NCBI RefSeq assembly: GCF_012641475.1
Contig: NZ_JABAIL010000003.1
Location: forward strand, 248,001 to 312,000
Direction: 5' to 3'
Origin: Flammeovirga agarivorans
GTDB taxonomy: Bacteria > Bacteroidota > Bacteroidia > Cytophagales > Flammeovirgaceae
Length of the DNA stretch: 64,000 bases
A model generated the notes under the pieces. The model did no database searches. It was not told the DNA's origin and was given only the letters and a program-made list of their open reading frames with translations. Of the stretch, positions 33,601 to 42,851 are shown in pieces. Every line of letters begins with the position of its first letter. Position 1 is the first letter of the stretch. A program made the position numbers and the translations under genes.

Positions 33601-33792
33601 GACATATTTGATTCTTGAATAATTCACAAAATTCTAAAAAAAGTACTAATGGTCTTATACCGTAACTGTTTGACTTGATTTAGGAAATCGCATTGTATTA
33701 AGGTTCCGTTTAATATCCTATATACACTGAATAATCATCTTTTACTATGATAAACTAACTACTAATAATTTATATTCAATACTACACAGCGG

Positions 33793-33827
33793 AAAGGGTT
33801 TCTATACTATAATAGAAACCTTTTTTT
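33793..33827 (+). terminator. Orphan terminator, possible small-RNA 3' end
   Basis: AAAGGGTTTCTAT/ATAGAAACCTTT stem with a 6-nt loop, then T7. The cyuA transcript already ends at 33512, so this terminator has no coding gene to serve. A short RNA starting in 33650-33750 is possible, but no promoter motif is convincing. Confidence 0.6.
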
Positions 33828-33828
33828 A

Positions 33829-33894
33829 TGAAAAAGAGGCAAAATAGAAACTATTTTGCCTCTCGAGATATCATCATTACTACTACCTAATTAA
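33829..33894 (-). terminator. Terminator of the NRPS-like gene with an upstream AATTAGGTAG motif
   Basis: On the minus strand, AGAGGCAAAATAG-TTT-CTATTTTGCCTCT is followed by T5 (33829-33863). The motif TTAATTAGGTA (33884-33894), also seen in the elements at 15.8 and 16.5 kb, lies about 20 nt before it. Confidence 0.8.
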
Positions 33895-33946
33895 AACGAT
33901 TGAATACTACGTTCACTTATAGTAGCGTAATTGTAGGATGAAACCC

Positions 33947-35329
33947 CTAATTAGAAATTGATTTTTTTTCTTCTTTTATAAGAGTCGTAGCTTTTAGAAT
34001 ATTGTCGATAATAATATCTGTGTTTTTAAGGTCAAATATTGGTTTCTCTTTTTCAAGATGTTCTTTCTTGATGAGCTGAGAAGAGATTTTTCCCCACTCA
34101 TAAGAAGAAGTAATTTCATGCTGTAATGTTCTTTGTTCTGGAGAAATGAAAACGGTAATCGGCACATTTGATTTGTTCGCATGTGGTAACTCATCGTTCA
34201 AAGGATTGTAGTAATTAATAAAATCCTTTTCGAAACTGTTCATTTTACTTTTAGCATCTTGGGTAGATAATTTAAGGTAATACTTTGATGCTTTTTTCCA
34301 GATCATCTTCGCCAATGATGTATTTTGTTTTAAAATACCCCACGTTTCCGCCAATTCATTATTGATATAGCTATTGCTACTGAAATGTTGTATTGTTGGT
34401 GTATTAATTAAAAAACTATGTGCATTGTTCTTACTTTCTACGGCACATTGATAGGCTAAGAACCCAGAGAAGGCATAACCGACATGCATAGAAAATGAAA
34501 TAGGAAATTGATCAATATAGGAAACTAACTTATTGATCATATTACTTGGAGAGAATAACTCTTTCGTATCACATTGTATAGTAAATACATTACAGTGTGA
34601 TGTTAATCGATCCATTAGAGGTTGGTAGAGCTCTGTTTTTCCGTCTGTAGCAGCGAAAAATAATACATTTGGTCTAACACCTTCCTCAAAGTAAAAAGTC
34701 TTGATATGAGGGCTTTTGATAGTCATTGTCTTAGTTACCTTAACAGTTCTTCCTTCAAATAGTGCATACATAAGATCGCGTACAGCATCTAAAGAGATCA
34801 ATTCATTTTGCAGACAAAGTGTAGTTGTCTCTCTTTTTACTTGTTGGTTGATCTGATGGAAAATTTGTTGTAGAAAACTACCGTAGGTATGTTTTTCATA
34901 TTTACCAGACTCTGTATTCAGTTCATAGCAGAAAGTATGTTCATCATAAATTTTTTCAGGACGTAGGTAGGTAACTTTATCCGAAGAATAGAGTTCGTCG
35001 ATTACACGATCATTTAATAGAAATACATCATCATGAATCTCTAAAAATCTTTGATGATTATATTCTTCTTTGTTCAAGATCACAAATGACTTTCCACAAC
35101 ATAATGTTGCAAAAATTGATACCAATCGGTCTTCAAACTTATCTACATGAATACCAATAGTGTCACATTGAGTTTCATGGATAAGCAATTGTGATATCTT
35201 ATCAATAGAAGAAAGTAATTTTTTGTATTCTAATTTTTCACCTCCATAATGAACAAAAGGTTTCTTTTTGTAAATATTCTTCTGTTGTTGGAGGATTTCT
35301 TTAAAATTGGGGTAAAACACGGTTTTCAT
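33947..35329 (-). CDS. Degenerate AMP-binding/thioesterase NRPS-like protein
   Basis: A 460-residue protein. Residues 1-130 look like the start of an adenylation domain (KPFVHYGGEKLEYKKLLSSIDKISQLL, then IGIHVDKFEDRLVSIFATLCCGKSFVIL). The rest of that domain, including the ATP-binding TSGTTGKP core, is missing. Residues 219-445 resemble an NRPS thioesterase (RPNVLFFAATDGKTELYQPLMDRL). There the nucleophile motif GYSxGG reads GYAFSG (284-289), with Ala286 replacing the serine. It is probably catalytically dead or repurposed. No NRPS, PKS or PPTase genes are nearby. Confidence 0.6.
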   Translation of the reverse strand: MKTVFYPNFKEILQQQKNIYKKKPFVHYGGEKLEYKKLLSSIDKISQLLIHETQCDTIGIHVDKFEDRLVSIFATLCCGKSFVILNKEEYNHQRFLEIHDDVFLLNDRVIDELYSSDKVTYLRPEKIYDEHTFCYELNTESGKYEKHTYGSFLQQIFHQINQQVKRETTTLCLQNELISLDAVRDLMYALFEGRTVKVTKTMTIKSPHIKTFYFEEGVRPNVLFFAATDGKTELYQPLMDRLTSHCNVFTIQCDTKELFSPSNMINKLVSYIDQFPISFSMHVGYAFSGFLAYQCAVESKNNAHSFLINTPTIQHFSSNSYINNELAETWGILKQNTSLAKMIWKKASKYYLKLSTQDAKSKMNSFEKDFINYYNPLNDELPHANKSNVPITVFISPEQRTLQHEITSSYEWGKISSQLIKKEHLEKEKPIFDLKNTDIIIDNILKATTLIKEEKKSISN

Positions 35330-35679
35330 ATATCAGCTAGTATGGTGATAGTAACGGGGAAATTGTATTTAATGATAAAAATTAGAAAGCCGATTTAAGT
35401 AATGAGAAAATGGTTAAGTGACAATAAGGATAATATTTAAGTGTGCTATGGCTTTCTATATTCTATTGTTTTTGTTCATATTGAATTTAAAAAGAGTTTT
35501 TTACAATTGTTCACAATTCATATTTTATTACAGCATATTATATGAATTCTACTACCCTTTTTTGTTAATCACTTAAGCAATCATAAAATATTGTCTATGC
35601 TTTGTTTGTGCTCTAAATAATCACTTACTTAAACAGGTAAATATATTAATACTAAACCTTTATCTAATCCATATTTAAT
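35330..35679. other. Intergenic region, 350 bp
   Basis: Divergent spacer between the NRPS-like gene and the GH13 gene. The only structure noticed is a 9-bp inverted repeat TAGAAAGCC (35383-35391) / GGCTTTCTA (35450-35458) about 60 bp apart. No clear TAnnTTTG box was found for either gene. Confidence 0.4.
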
Positions 35680-37548
35680 ATGAGAAAACTATTTACAGTA
35701 CTATTGGTATTGTTACAACTGCATGTATTAGCAGTTGGTAAAAAAGTAACTATTGACCATATCGAACCTGCATTTTGGTGGGCAGGAATGCAACATCCTA
35801 CTTTACAAGTTTTAGTGCATGGAGAGGCAATCTCTGATCTTATGCCTTCACTATCTAAAGAAGGTGTGGTGTTAGAAGAAGTGATTAAAGTAGAAAATCC
35901 GAACTATTTATTTTTAAACCTTAGAATCGATCAAGCAGTTCAGCCGGGAAAATTTCCTATTGTTTTTAAGAGAAAAGGCAAGGAAGTATTCACATATGAA
36001 TATGAATTGAAAAAAAGACGAGAGGGAGCTGCTTCAAGAGAAGGCTTTTCTAATAAGGACATCATGTACTTAATTACTCCAGATCGATTTGCGAATGGTA
36101 ATCCAGATAACGATAGCGTTGAGGGTATGAGGGAAGGAGTAGACCGTAGTAATCCGGCAGGCCGCCACGGGGGAGATATTCAAGGAATTATTGATCAGTT
36201 GGATTATATACAAGCCATGGGTTTTACAGCTATATGGGTAAATCCATTATTGGAAAATAATATGGAGAAGTATTCATACCATGGATATGCAACTACTGAT
36301 TACTATAAAATAGATCCTCGTTTTGGGACTAATGATGACTACCTTAGACTATCTGCAGAAGCAAAGAAAAGAGGAATTAAATTAATAATGGATCAGATTG
36401 AAAACCACTGTGGATCTTTCCATTGGTGGCATGACGATCTTCCAACATCGAATTGGTATAATTTCCAAGATAGTAAAGAAGTCATTTATTCCTCACACAA
36501 TAGAATATCTTTAGCGGATCCTTATACTTCACAGAGTGATTTAAAAATGCATAGTGATGGTTGGTTTGATACTATAATGCCTGATATGAACCAAAGAAAT
36601 CCATTGGTGGCAAATTATCTGATCCAGAATTCTATTTGGTGGATTGAGTACGCAGATCTAGGTGGTGTTAGACAAGATACCTATGCTTATCCTGATGCAG
36701 AGTTTATGGCAGAATGGTCTAAAAGAATTATGAAAGAATACCCTTCTTTTAATATAGTAGGAGAGGAGTGGACAAAGAATCCAGCGATCGTATCTCGTTG
36801 GCAAAAAGGAAAAGTAAATAAAAATGGGTATACATCTTATTTACCATCATTGATGGATTTTCCTATCCAAGAGACATTGATAGAAGTATTAAATAAAGAA
36901 ACAGAACCATGGAAGAGTACTTTTTCTGATGTTTATGAAATGCTATCGAATGACTTCTTATATCCTGATCCATACAATCTAGTTGTCTTTGCTGATAATC
37001 ATGATACACCAAGACTTTATAATGCTGTTCATGAAAATAAGGCTCTATTTAAAATGGGGTTGGTTTATTTATTTTCTGTTAGAGGAATTCCGCAGATCTA
37101 TTATGGAACAGAGATAATGATGAGTGGAGATGTCAATAATCCTAAGGATCATAGTACGCTTCGCGTTGATATGCCTGGTGGTTGGGCTGGAGACACTTCA
37201 GATGCTTTTAAAGGAAAAGGCTTATCTGATGATGCCAAAGAGGCTCAGCAACTAATAAAGAAGCTTGCTAACTTCAGAAAGAATACCACTGCATTACAAG
37301 ATGGCAAGTTGATGCATTTTGTACCTAGAGATGAAATTTATGTTATGTTCAGGTATGATTCAAAAACTAAAGTGATGTCTATATTCAATAAAAAGACAGA
37401 TACTATGGAGGTAGAATTAAAAAGATACCAAGAACAATTGGAAGGGATTACCAAAGGAAAGGATGTTGTTACTGGAAAGGTGTACGACCTAAGTAAAGGT
37501 ACGATATCACTTGAGGGTACTTCAGCATTGATGCTAGTACTAGAGTAA
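35680..37548 (+). CDS. GH13 alpha-amylase family, cyclomaltodextrinase/neopullulanase-like
   Basis: A 622-residue protein with a signal peptide (MRKLFTVLLVLLQLHVLAVG). An N-terminal beta-sandwich (about 20-115) precedes the GH13 barrel. Catalytic residues are visible: nucleophile Asp333 (GGVRQDTYAYPD), acid/base Glu362 (VGEEWT) and Asp442 (FADNHDTPR). A C-terminal beta domain closes the protein. The N-terminal Cyc-maltodext-like domain fits Bacteroidota periplasmic neopullulanases (SusA-like), which cut starch oligosaccharides. No SusC/SusD genes are adjacent. Confidence 0.9.
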   Translation: MRKLFTVLLVLLQLHVLAVGKKVTIDHIEPAFWWAGMQHPTLQVLVHGEAISDLMPSLSKEGVVLEEVIKVENPNYLFLNLRIDQAVQPGKFPIVFKRKGKEVFTYEYELKKRREGAASREGFSNKDIMYLITPDRFANGNPDNDSVEGMREGVDRSNPAGRHGGDIQGIIDQLDYIQAMGFTAIWVNPLLENNMEKYSYHGYATTDYYKIDPRFGTNDDYLRLSAEAKKRGIKLIMDQIENHCGSFHWWHDDLPTSNWYNFQDSKEVIYSSHNRISLADPYTSQSDLKMHSDGWFDTIMPDMNQRNPLVANYLIQNSIWWIEYADLGGVRQDTYAYPDAEFMAEWSKRIMKEYPSFNIVGEEWTKNPAIVSRWQKGKVNKNGYTSYLPSLMDFPIQETLIEVLNKETEPWKSTFSDVYEMLSNDFLYPDPYNLVVFADNHDTPRLYNAVHENKALFKMGLVYLFSVRGIPQIYYGTEIMMSGDVNNPKDHSTLRVDMPGGWAGDTSDAFKGKGLSDDAKEAQQLIKKLANFRKNTTALQDGKLMHFVPRDEIYVMFRYDSKTKVMSIFNKKTDTMEVELKRYQEQLEGITKGKDVVTGKVYDLSKGTISLEGTSALMLVLE

Positions 37549-37575
37549 AGGAACGGTAAAGATTAATAAACTATT

Positions 37576-37630
37576 ACAATAGTCAGTTACATAGTCTATT
37601 CATTAGATTATTTAACTGACTATTTTTTTG
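37576..37630 (+). terminator. GH13 gene terminator
   Basis: AATAGTCAGTT/AACTGACTATT stem with an internal partly paired loop, then T7. Confidence 0.85.
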
Positions 37631-38019
37631 TATTTATTGAAGTGTATTTTTAGAAGTGCTTAGTGTGGATAAAGTAAAATCTTTGAAATATTAAGAAATA
37701 AAATGTCTTACTGATTTCACGTATTAACATTGGTGTAATAGTAACTGTCTTTATCATAATAATTATGTAACATTTTATAGATGTCTAATTTACCCTAGAT
37801 GAATAATTTTGCATCATCATCTAAACAACAAACTTATAGTAGTTATATTATTTACATCGAACTTCAAAAATCAAAAATATATATATCGGAAATAATTTCA
37901 GTTGATGTATAGACACCATACTATACCATCGACTCTAATTATTTATACTTTCATATTTAAAGAAAATATGCGATTAGAATGATAAAAGTAGTATGCAAAT
38001 CATTCTAAAATATTGTAAT

Positions 38020-38052
38020 AAAGCTTTCGTAATTTTTATGGAAGCTTTTTCT
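38020..38052 (+). terminator. Orphan terminator, possible small-RNA 3' end
   Basis: AAAGCTTTCGTA pairs with TATGGAAGCTTT (with G-T pairs) around an A/T loop, then a T-run. No coding gene on this strand lies between the GH13 terminator (37630) and here. The stretch 37631-38019 contains only AT-rich DNA and could encode a short RNA. Confidence 0.6.
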
Positions 38053-38066
38053 TTATACTACATATT

Positions 38067-38092
38067 CGATTTTGGCAAATTTACCAAAATCG
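38067..38092. promoter_or_regulatory. 26-bp palindrome, copy 2
   Basis: Left arm CGATTTTGGCAAA and right arm TTTACCAAAATCG. It is the same element as at 19996 and 42852. It lies 110 bp before the tetR ATG. Confidence 0.65.
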
Positions 38093-38171
38093 AAAAAAGC
38101 CTTAAATCTACTCTTAATTTTGGTTAAGAAAGTAATAAGATTTTTTCTTCTAAATTAATTCCTATAACATT

Positions 38172-38187
38172 GTGACTGATTAGTCAC
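38172..38187. promoter_or_regulatory. TetR operator 1
   Basis: Palindrome GTGACTGATTAGTCAC, 15 bp before the tetR start codon. It shares the core TGACTGAYTAGTCA with operator 2, implying autoregulation. Confidence 0.75.
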
Positions 38188-38202
38188 TCTAAGGATTATA
38201 CA

Positions 38203-38766
38203 ATGACAAAAAGAGAGTTATTATTAGAATCAGCATTAAAGCTATTTACAGAAAATGGTTTCCATGGTACAGCAACTTCGAAGATTGCAAAAGAAGCGGG
38301 TGTTTCTAATGGTACATTATTTAATAACTTCTCGACAAAAGATGAACTAGTTTTGGAACTTTATTTGGCGATTAAAAATGAAGTTTCTCAGAAGATGAAA
38401 GAACATCTAACCGAGGTAGAAAAAGATCCTAAACTAGCGCTCAAGAAACAAATATTTAATGCTATTTATTGGGCCATAGATAATCCGAATAAATTAAATT
38501 ATCTCCAGCAATTTCATTTTTCGCCATATGTCAACTTACTAACAGAAGATATAAACTCAAGGTCTCTTATACCACATTTATCACTGATTCAAGAAGCAGT
38601 AGAAAATGGAGTAATCAATAACATTGACCCAGATTTTGTATATGCACTTTTAGGTAATCATGTATCTGGAGTGTATCAATATATTCAATCAAAAGATTTT
38701 TCAAGTGATGAAGTAAATCAAATTGTAAATACATCATCAGAGCTTTTTTGGAAAATGATTACTTAA
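38203..38766 (+). CDS. TetR/AcrR family transcriptional repressor
   Basis: A 187-residue regulator. The N-terminal HTH reads ALKLFTENGFHGTATSKIAKEAGVSNGTLFNNFSTKDELV, which is typical of TetR. The C-terminal ligand domain is divergent, so the inducer cannot be named; an aldehyde, alcohol or fatty compound would suit the target enzymes. Matching palindromes flank the gene at 38172 and 38785, so it probably represses itself and the ALDH-SDR-membrane protein operon downstream. Confidence 0.88.
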   Translation: MTKRELLLESALKLFTENGFHGTATSKIAKEAGVSNGTLFNNFSTKDELVLELYLAIKNEVSQKMKEHLTEVEKDPKLALKKQIFNAIYWAIDNPNKLNYLQQFHFSPYVNLLTEDINSRSLIPHLSLIQEAVENGVINNIDPDFVYALLGNHVSGVYQYIQSKDFSSDEVNQIVNTSSELFWKMIT

Positions 38767-38784
38767 AAAATTTTATCTTACAAA

Positions 38785-38800
38785 TGACTGACTAGTCAGT
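38785..38800. promoter_or_regulatory. TetR operator 2
   Basis: TGACTGACTAGTCAGT, containing the 14-bp palindrome ACTGACTAGTCAGT. It lies between tetR and the aldehyde dehydrogenase gene, 33 bp before its ATG. Confidence 0.75.
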
Positions 38801-38832
38801 TTATAAAACTAAATATAATAAACCATATAAAA

Positions 38833-40218
38833 ATGAGACTAAACAACAGATTTCAACAGATGAAAAAGGCATATTCTTTAAAACCTATGCCTAGTTATGA
38901 AGAAAGAATTACACACCTAAAAAAGTTAAAAAGTGAGCTTAAAGATAATGTGGAAGAGTTGTCGTTAGCACTGAACTTAGACTTTAAAGGTCGTAGTATG
39001 CAAGATACAATGTTAGAACTATTACCTAGTATCAATAATATCGACTATACAATCGCTCATTTAAAAGAGTGGATGTTACCTTCTCCAAGACATGCTGGAG
39101 ACTTATTACCATCTTCTAAAGTGGAAGTAGTCTATCAACCCAAAGGTGTCGTTGGGATTATTAGTACTTGGAATGCACCAATAATGGTTACTATTAACCC
39201 TCTTACAACTGCTATTGCTAGTGGAAATAGAGTAATGATAAAGTTGAGTGAATTTACTCCTAATCTAAACTTCTGCTTAAAGAGTATTTTAGAAAAAGTC
39301 TTTTATGAGGATGAAGTAATATTAATAGAAGGAGAAGTAGAGATCGCACAAGAGTTTGCCTCTTTGCCTTTTGATCACTTATTATTTACAGGTTCTACAG
39401 CTGTCGGAAAATTGATTATGAAGTCAGCTGCAGAAAACTTAACTCCAGTCACTTTAGAGTTAGGTGGGAAATCTCCTGTAGTTATTGATAAAACCTTACC
39501 AATAACAAAAGTAGTCGAACGACTAATGATCGGGAAGAATGCTAATAATGGACAATTGTGTATTGCTCCAGATTATGTAATGATTCATGAAGACAGATTG
39601 AATGAATTTATCAGAGAATACCAACAACAGTATCAAAACTATTTCCCTAAGGGAGTATTTGATGGTCAATTGACCTCAGTAGCCAATAAAAGACAGTTTG
39701 ATAGAATACAACAATTATTAGAGGATGCGGAAGATAACAACTTCCAAATAATTCCTGTTCATGAAGATAGTATCGATAGAGAGGTACATCGTATGGTGAC
39801 TCATATGGTGATTAACCCATCTCCAAATTCTAGTGTAATGACTCAAGAAGTCTTCGGACCTGTTTTACCTATTATTACTTATAAAAAGGTGGAAGAATGT
39901 ATCACATTTATTGTAGATAGACCTCGACCTTTGGCATGTTATCTATTCTCCGATAATATTGACTTGCAAGAAATATTTAAAGCCAATATTCATTCAGGTG
40001 GATTATGTATTAATGATACCATCTTTCATGCCTCAGTAGATGATGCGCCTTTTGGTGGCATAGGAAACTCAGGAATGGGAGCCTATCATGGGAAAGAAGG
40101 TTTCCTTACGTTTTCACATTCGAAAACAGTCTTACAAACAGGGGAGGAATCGATAGTGAAATATTTATTCTTACCGGGTGAAAATGAAATAAAAACGCAA
40201 CTCCTTTCTCAATTATAA
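38833..40218 (+). CDS. Aldehyde dehydrogenase, coniferyl-aldehyde-dehydrogenase-like subgroup
   Basis: A 461-residue NAD(P)-dependent ALDH of the shorter class-3 type. It has the cofactor motif FTGSTAVGKLIM, the catalytic Glu in TLELGGKSPVVI, and the catalytic Cys in ANNGQLCIAPDYV. It oxidises an aliphatic or aromatic aldehyde to the acid. The C-terminal hydrophobic tail (VKYLFLPGENE...) recalls membrane-associated fatty ALDHs. It is three bases from the SDR gene, so it is cotranscribed and under TetR operator 2. Confidence 0.9.
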   Translation: MRLNNRFQQMKKAYSLKPMPSYEERITHLKKLKSELKDNVEELSLALNLDFKGRSMQDTMLELLPSINNIDYTIAHLKEWMLPSPRHAGDLLPSSKVEVVYQPKGVVGIISTWNAPIMVTINPLTTAIASGNRVMIKLSEFTPNLNFCLKSILEKVFYEDEVILIEGEVEIAQEFASLPFDHLLFTGSTAVGKLIMKSAAENLTPVTLELGGKSPVVIDKTLPITKVVERLMIGKNANNGQLCIAPDYVMIHEDRLNEFIREYQQQYQNYFPKGVFDGQLTSVANKRQFDRIQQLLEDAEDNNFQIIPVHEDSIDREVHRMVTHMVINPSPNSSVMTQEVFGPVLPIITYKKVEECITFIVDRPRPLACYLFSDNIDLQEIFKANIHSGGLCINDTIFHASVDDAPFGGIGNSGMGAYHGKEGFLTFSHSKTVLQTGEESIVKYLFLPGENEIKTQLLSQL

Positions 40219-40221
40219 TAT

Positions 40222-41019
40222 ATGAAAACTATAAAGAATAAAACAGTTTTAGTTACTGGAGGAGCCTCTGGCATGGGGAAAGCGTATGTTCAAAAAGCTA
40301 TTGAAAGTAAAGCTGCAAATATTATCATTTGGGATATTGATCCATTATTAATGGAACAAGTGGTGAAGGAAAACGAGGATCATTTAACAGGGATAAATAT
40401 ATATACTTTTAAAGTAGATGTTACTGACACATCATTGGTATACAAAACAGCTGACCTGATATTAAAAGAAATAGGTAGGGTAGACCTTCTCATTAATAAT
40501 GCAGGTATAGTTATTTCGAAATCTTTTGAGGAATCTTCACCAGAAAATATTGATTTAATTATGGATGTCAATGCTAAAGCACCCATGCATATTGTACGAG
40601 CTTTTTTACCCGAAATGATTGAATCTAATGATGCACATATTGTGAATATAGCATCTGGTGCAGCCTATATGTATTGTCCTAAAATTATTACCTACTGTTC
40701 AAGTAAATGGGCTGTATTAGGATGGTCATTGGGCTTGTCTACTGAAATGCAAGAAAAATATCCACATGTTCATGTTACCACAGTAACACCAGGACATATC
40801 GATACGGGTATGTTTGAAAATGCCCATTCATCATTAGTACCATTGATTACAGTAGATAAAATGGTTGATGCAGTATGGAGTGGCATACTTAAAAATAAGG
40901 AACTGATTGCTCGACCAAGAAGAGTAAATATTGTTCCAATCATCAGAGCTTTGTCTGGTGTGAAGGGTTGGAACTGGTTAGCAAGAGTGACAGGTACCAA
41001 TGATTTTATGGCGGGGTAA
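40222..41019 (+). CDS. Short-chain dehydrogenase/reductase
   Basis: A 265-residue classical SDR. The nucleotide motif is TGGASGMGKAY, with NNAG (LLINNAGIVI) and the catalytic Ser-Tyr-Lys in IASGAAYMYCPKIITYCSSKWA (Tyr-Cys-Ser-Ser-Lys). A C-terminal amphipathic segment (IIRALSGVKGWNWLARVTGTNDF) may touch the membrane. With the upstream ALDH it probably interconverts an alcohol, aldehyde and acid. Confidence 0.9.
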   Translation: MKTIKNKTVLVTGGASGMGKAYVQKAIESKAANIIIWDIDPLLMEQVVKENEDHLTGINIYTFKVDVTDTSLVYKTADLILKEIGRVDLLINNAGIVISKSFEESSPENIDLIMDVNAKAPMHIVRAFLPEMIESNDAHIVNIASGAAYMYCPKIITYCSSKWAVLGWSLGLSTEMQEKYPHVHVTTVTPGHIDTGMFENAHSSLVPLITVDKMVDAVWSGILKNKELIARPRRVNIVPIIRALSGVKGWNWLARVTGTNDFMAG

Positions 41020-41030
41020 ATGACAGTGAT

Positions 41031-41444
41031 ATGTTTCAAAAAAATCTAAAACTTTTTCTACTTGTTGGCGGTGCGATAACAATGTTTGCGGTGATCTATG
41101 CAATTAATCCGGGACTCGCATTAGAGAAAATTAACCGTTTACCTTATGATACATCATATGTATTCTTAATTCGACATTGGGGTATTATGGTTGGCTTAAT
41201 GGGGTTCTTTATGTGTTATTCTGCATACAAGGAATCATGGAGAGAACCAATAATTTTATTCTCCATCATAGAAAAGCTGTTTATGGTATATCTCTATATA
41301 ACCAATGTTTTTGATGTAGAGACAAGTTATCTAAATGAGCGATTTCAAGCATTTGGAATTACAGACCTACTAATTGTTGCCTATACAATTGGGTATTGGT
41401 TTGAAAAATATAAAAGTAATGAGATGAATAAAAATCTTATTTAG
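41031..41444 (+). CDS. Four-helix membrane protein, unknown
   Basis: A 137-residue protein with about four transmembrane helices (LFLLVGGAITMFAVIYAI, IMVGLMGFFMCYSAY, IILFSIIEKLFMVYLYI, DLLIVAYTIGYWF). It is the last gene of the TetR-linked operon, 11 bp after the SDR gene. It resembles small DoxX/DUF4345-like membrane proteins in shape, but no firm family was recognised. Confidence 0.65.
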   Translation: MFQKNLKLFLLVGGAITMFAVIYAINPGLALEKINRLPYDTSYVFLIRHWGIMVGLMGFFMCYSAYKESWREPIILFSIIEKLFMVYLYITNVFDVETSYLNERFQAFGITDLLIVAYTIGYWFEKYKSNEMNKNLI

Positions 41445-41537
41445 AGTTAATAGTTTAGTTAAGTAAATTAATAATTAGGTAGTTATTGGGTGAGGGGCAA
41501 ATATATTATTTGCTTGTTCATTAATAAGTTTGTGAGC

Positions 41538-41575
41538 AAAAAGGTTGAGCATTTAAGTACTCAACCTTTTTCTTT
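41538..41575. terminator. Bidirectional terminator
   Basis: AAAAAGGTTGAG/CTCAACCTTTTT stem between the rightward operon and the leftward decarboxylase. An AATTAGGTAG motif (41473-41482) and a GCAAAT/ATTTGC hairpin lie upstream on the plus strand. Confidence 0.85.
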
Positions 41576-42792
41576 TATTTTAATGCCTCAACTAAAGGCT
41601 CAAGTTTTTCGATCGTTACATGTTCCATAATAACTACTTTGTACCAATTAGGTTGATGGTGTACATCTGGAACAAGCCCAAACCTTTGAGCAACTTCAGG
41701 AGCAATTTTATCAGCTTTCATGGTAATGATATTAGATTGTGAACTCCTGAAATATTCAATACCTAATTCATCCAACTTATGAGTAAACCAATCTGCTCGT
41801 TTGCTCAGAATAAAAATCTTTTCATTCATTCCATATGGACCATAAGTCATTAGTATCATCCATATAGCAATAGCATTTGCTCCAGATCGACTACCTATCA
41901 TTGTAAAGTCATCACCTTCCACATAATCGGCTTTGGTATTGGCGTACTTCATCCAATCTTTTCTGACAAGAAAAAGTCCAGTACCATAAGGAGCTTGTAG
42001 CATCTTGTGTGCATCTAAAGTAACGGATGAGACGTCGGGATTTCTGAAATCAAGAGCATGTTGTTTGTGTGCAAAAGGAAAAAAGAAGCCGCCATAGGCT
42101 CCATCAACATGAAGCTTAAATGGAAGTTTTGCATGTTTAAAATACTCAAGATATAAGTGTACTTTATCAACCGAACCAAACATTGTGGTCATCATATTAG
42201 CGATCACAATAAAGTATTTCTTACCTTCTTTTATAGCTTGCTCAACGGTGGCTTTGATCGCCTCGGGTGTGATCTCTCTTGTATTGTAATCTACATCTAC
42301 TCTATAAAATGAGAGTGATAAAATATTACTGGCTTTGGCCATTGAGTAATGAGAGTCGGAAGAGGAGATGATGGCAATTTCATTATTGGAAGCTTGAAAC
42401 TCTTCTTTATAATAGTTTCTGTAAATCCATATTGCTTGCATATTGGCTTCTGTACCACCTGCTGATACATAACCATCAATACTGTTAGGTGTTGCTTTTA
42501 AAATATCAGATCCACAAATCTCGATCAATTCTCTTTCAATCTTCTGAGTACCTTTAAAAAAGCTTTCAGATACACCTTGTGTATGGCAACCTATATGGTT
42601 AGGGTTGTGTAATAAAGTTGTAATGAAGGGAGCATCATTTAAGAAAGGGGCGTCATCAGGAAATACTTTACTATCCAAATGAGAGCCAGGAACACCTAAA
42701 CTTTGGTCCCCAAAATAATCCCTATTCTCTTCGAGTGCATTGAAGATAATTTCTTTTATCTCTTCTCGAGATTTCTTTTTCCAGATATGCAT
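41575..42792 (-). CDS. PLP-dependent group II-type amino acid decarboxylase
   Basis: A 405-residue decarboxylase. SAGGTEANMQAIWIYRNYY binds PLP phosphate, HVDGAYGGFFFPF holds the PLP-pairing Asp, and the Schiff-base lysine is in TLDAHKMLQAPYGTGLFLVRK. Relatives act on histidine, aspartate, tyrosine or glutamate; the substrate cannot be read from sequence alone. It is monocistronic. A 26-bp palindrome lies 60 bp upstream. Confidence 0.85.
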   Translation of the reverse strand: MHIWKKKSREEIKEIIFNALEENRDYFGDQSLGVPGSHLDSKVFPDDAPFLNDAPFITTLLHNPNHIGCHTQGVSESFFKGTQKIERELIEICGSDILKATPNSIDGYVSAGGTEANMQAIWIYRNYYKEEFQASNNEIAIISSSDSHYSMAKASNILSLSFYRVDVDYNTREITPEAIKATVEQAIKEGKKYFIVIANMMTTMFGSVDKVHLYLEYFKHAKLPFKLHVDGAYGGFFFPFAHKQHALDFRNPDVSSVTLDAHKMLQAPYGTGLFLVRKDWMKYANTKADYVEGDDFTMIGSRSGANAIAIWMILMTYGPYGMNEKIFILSKRADWFTHKLDELGIEYFRSSQSNIITMKADKIAPEVAQRFGLVPDVHHQPNWYKVVIMEHVTIEKLEPLVEALK

Positions 42793-42851
42793 TTATGTAT
42801 TATGGTATTATATGATAGGGTAAAGATACACATTTGAAATATAGTTTTTCC

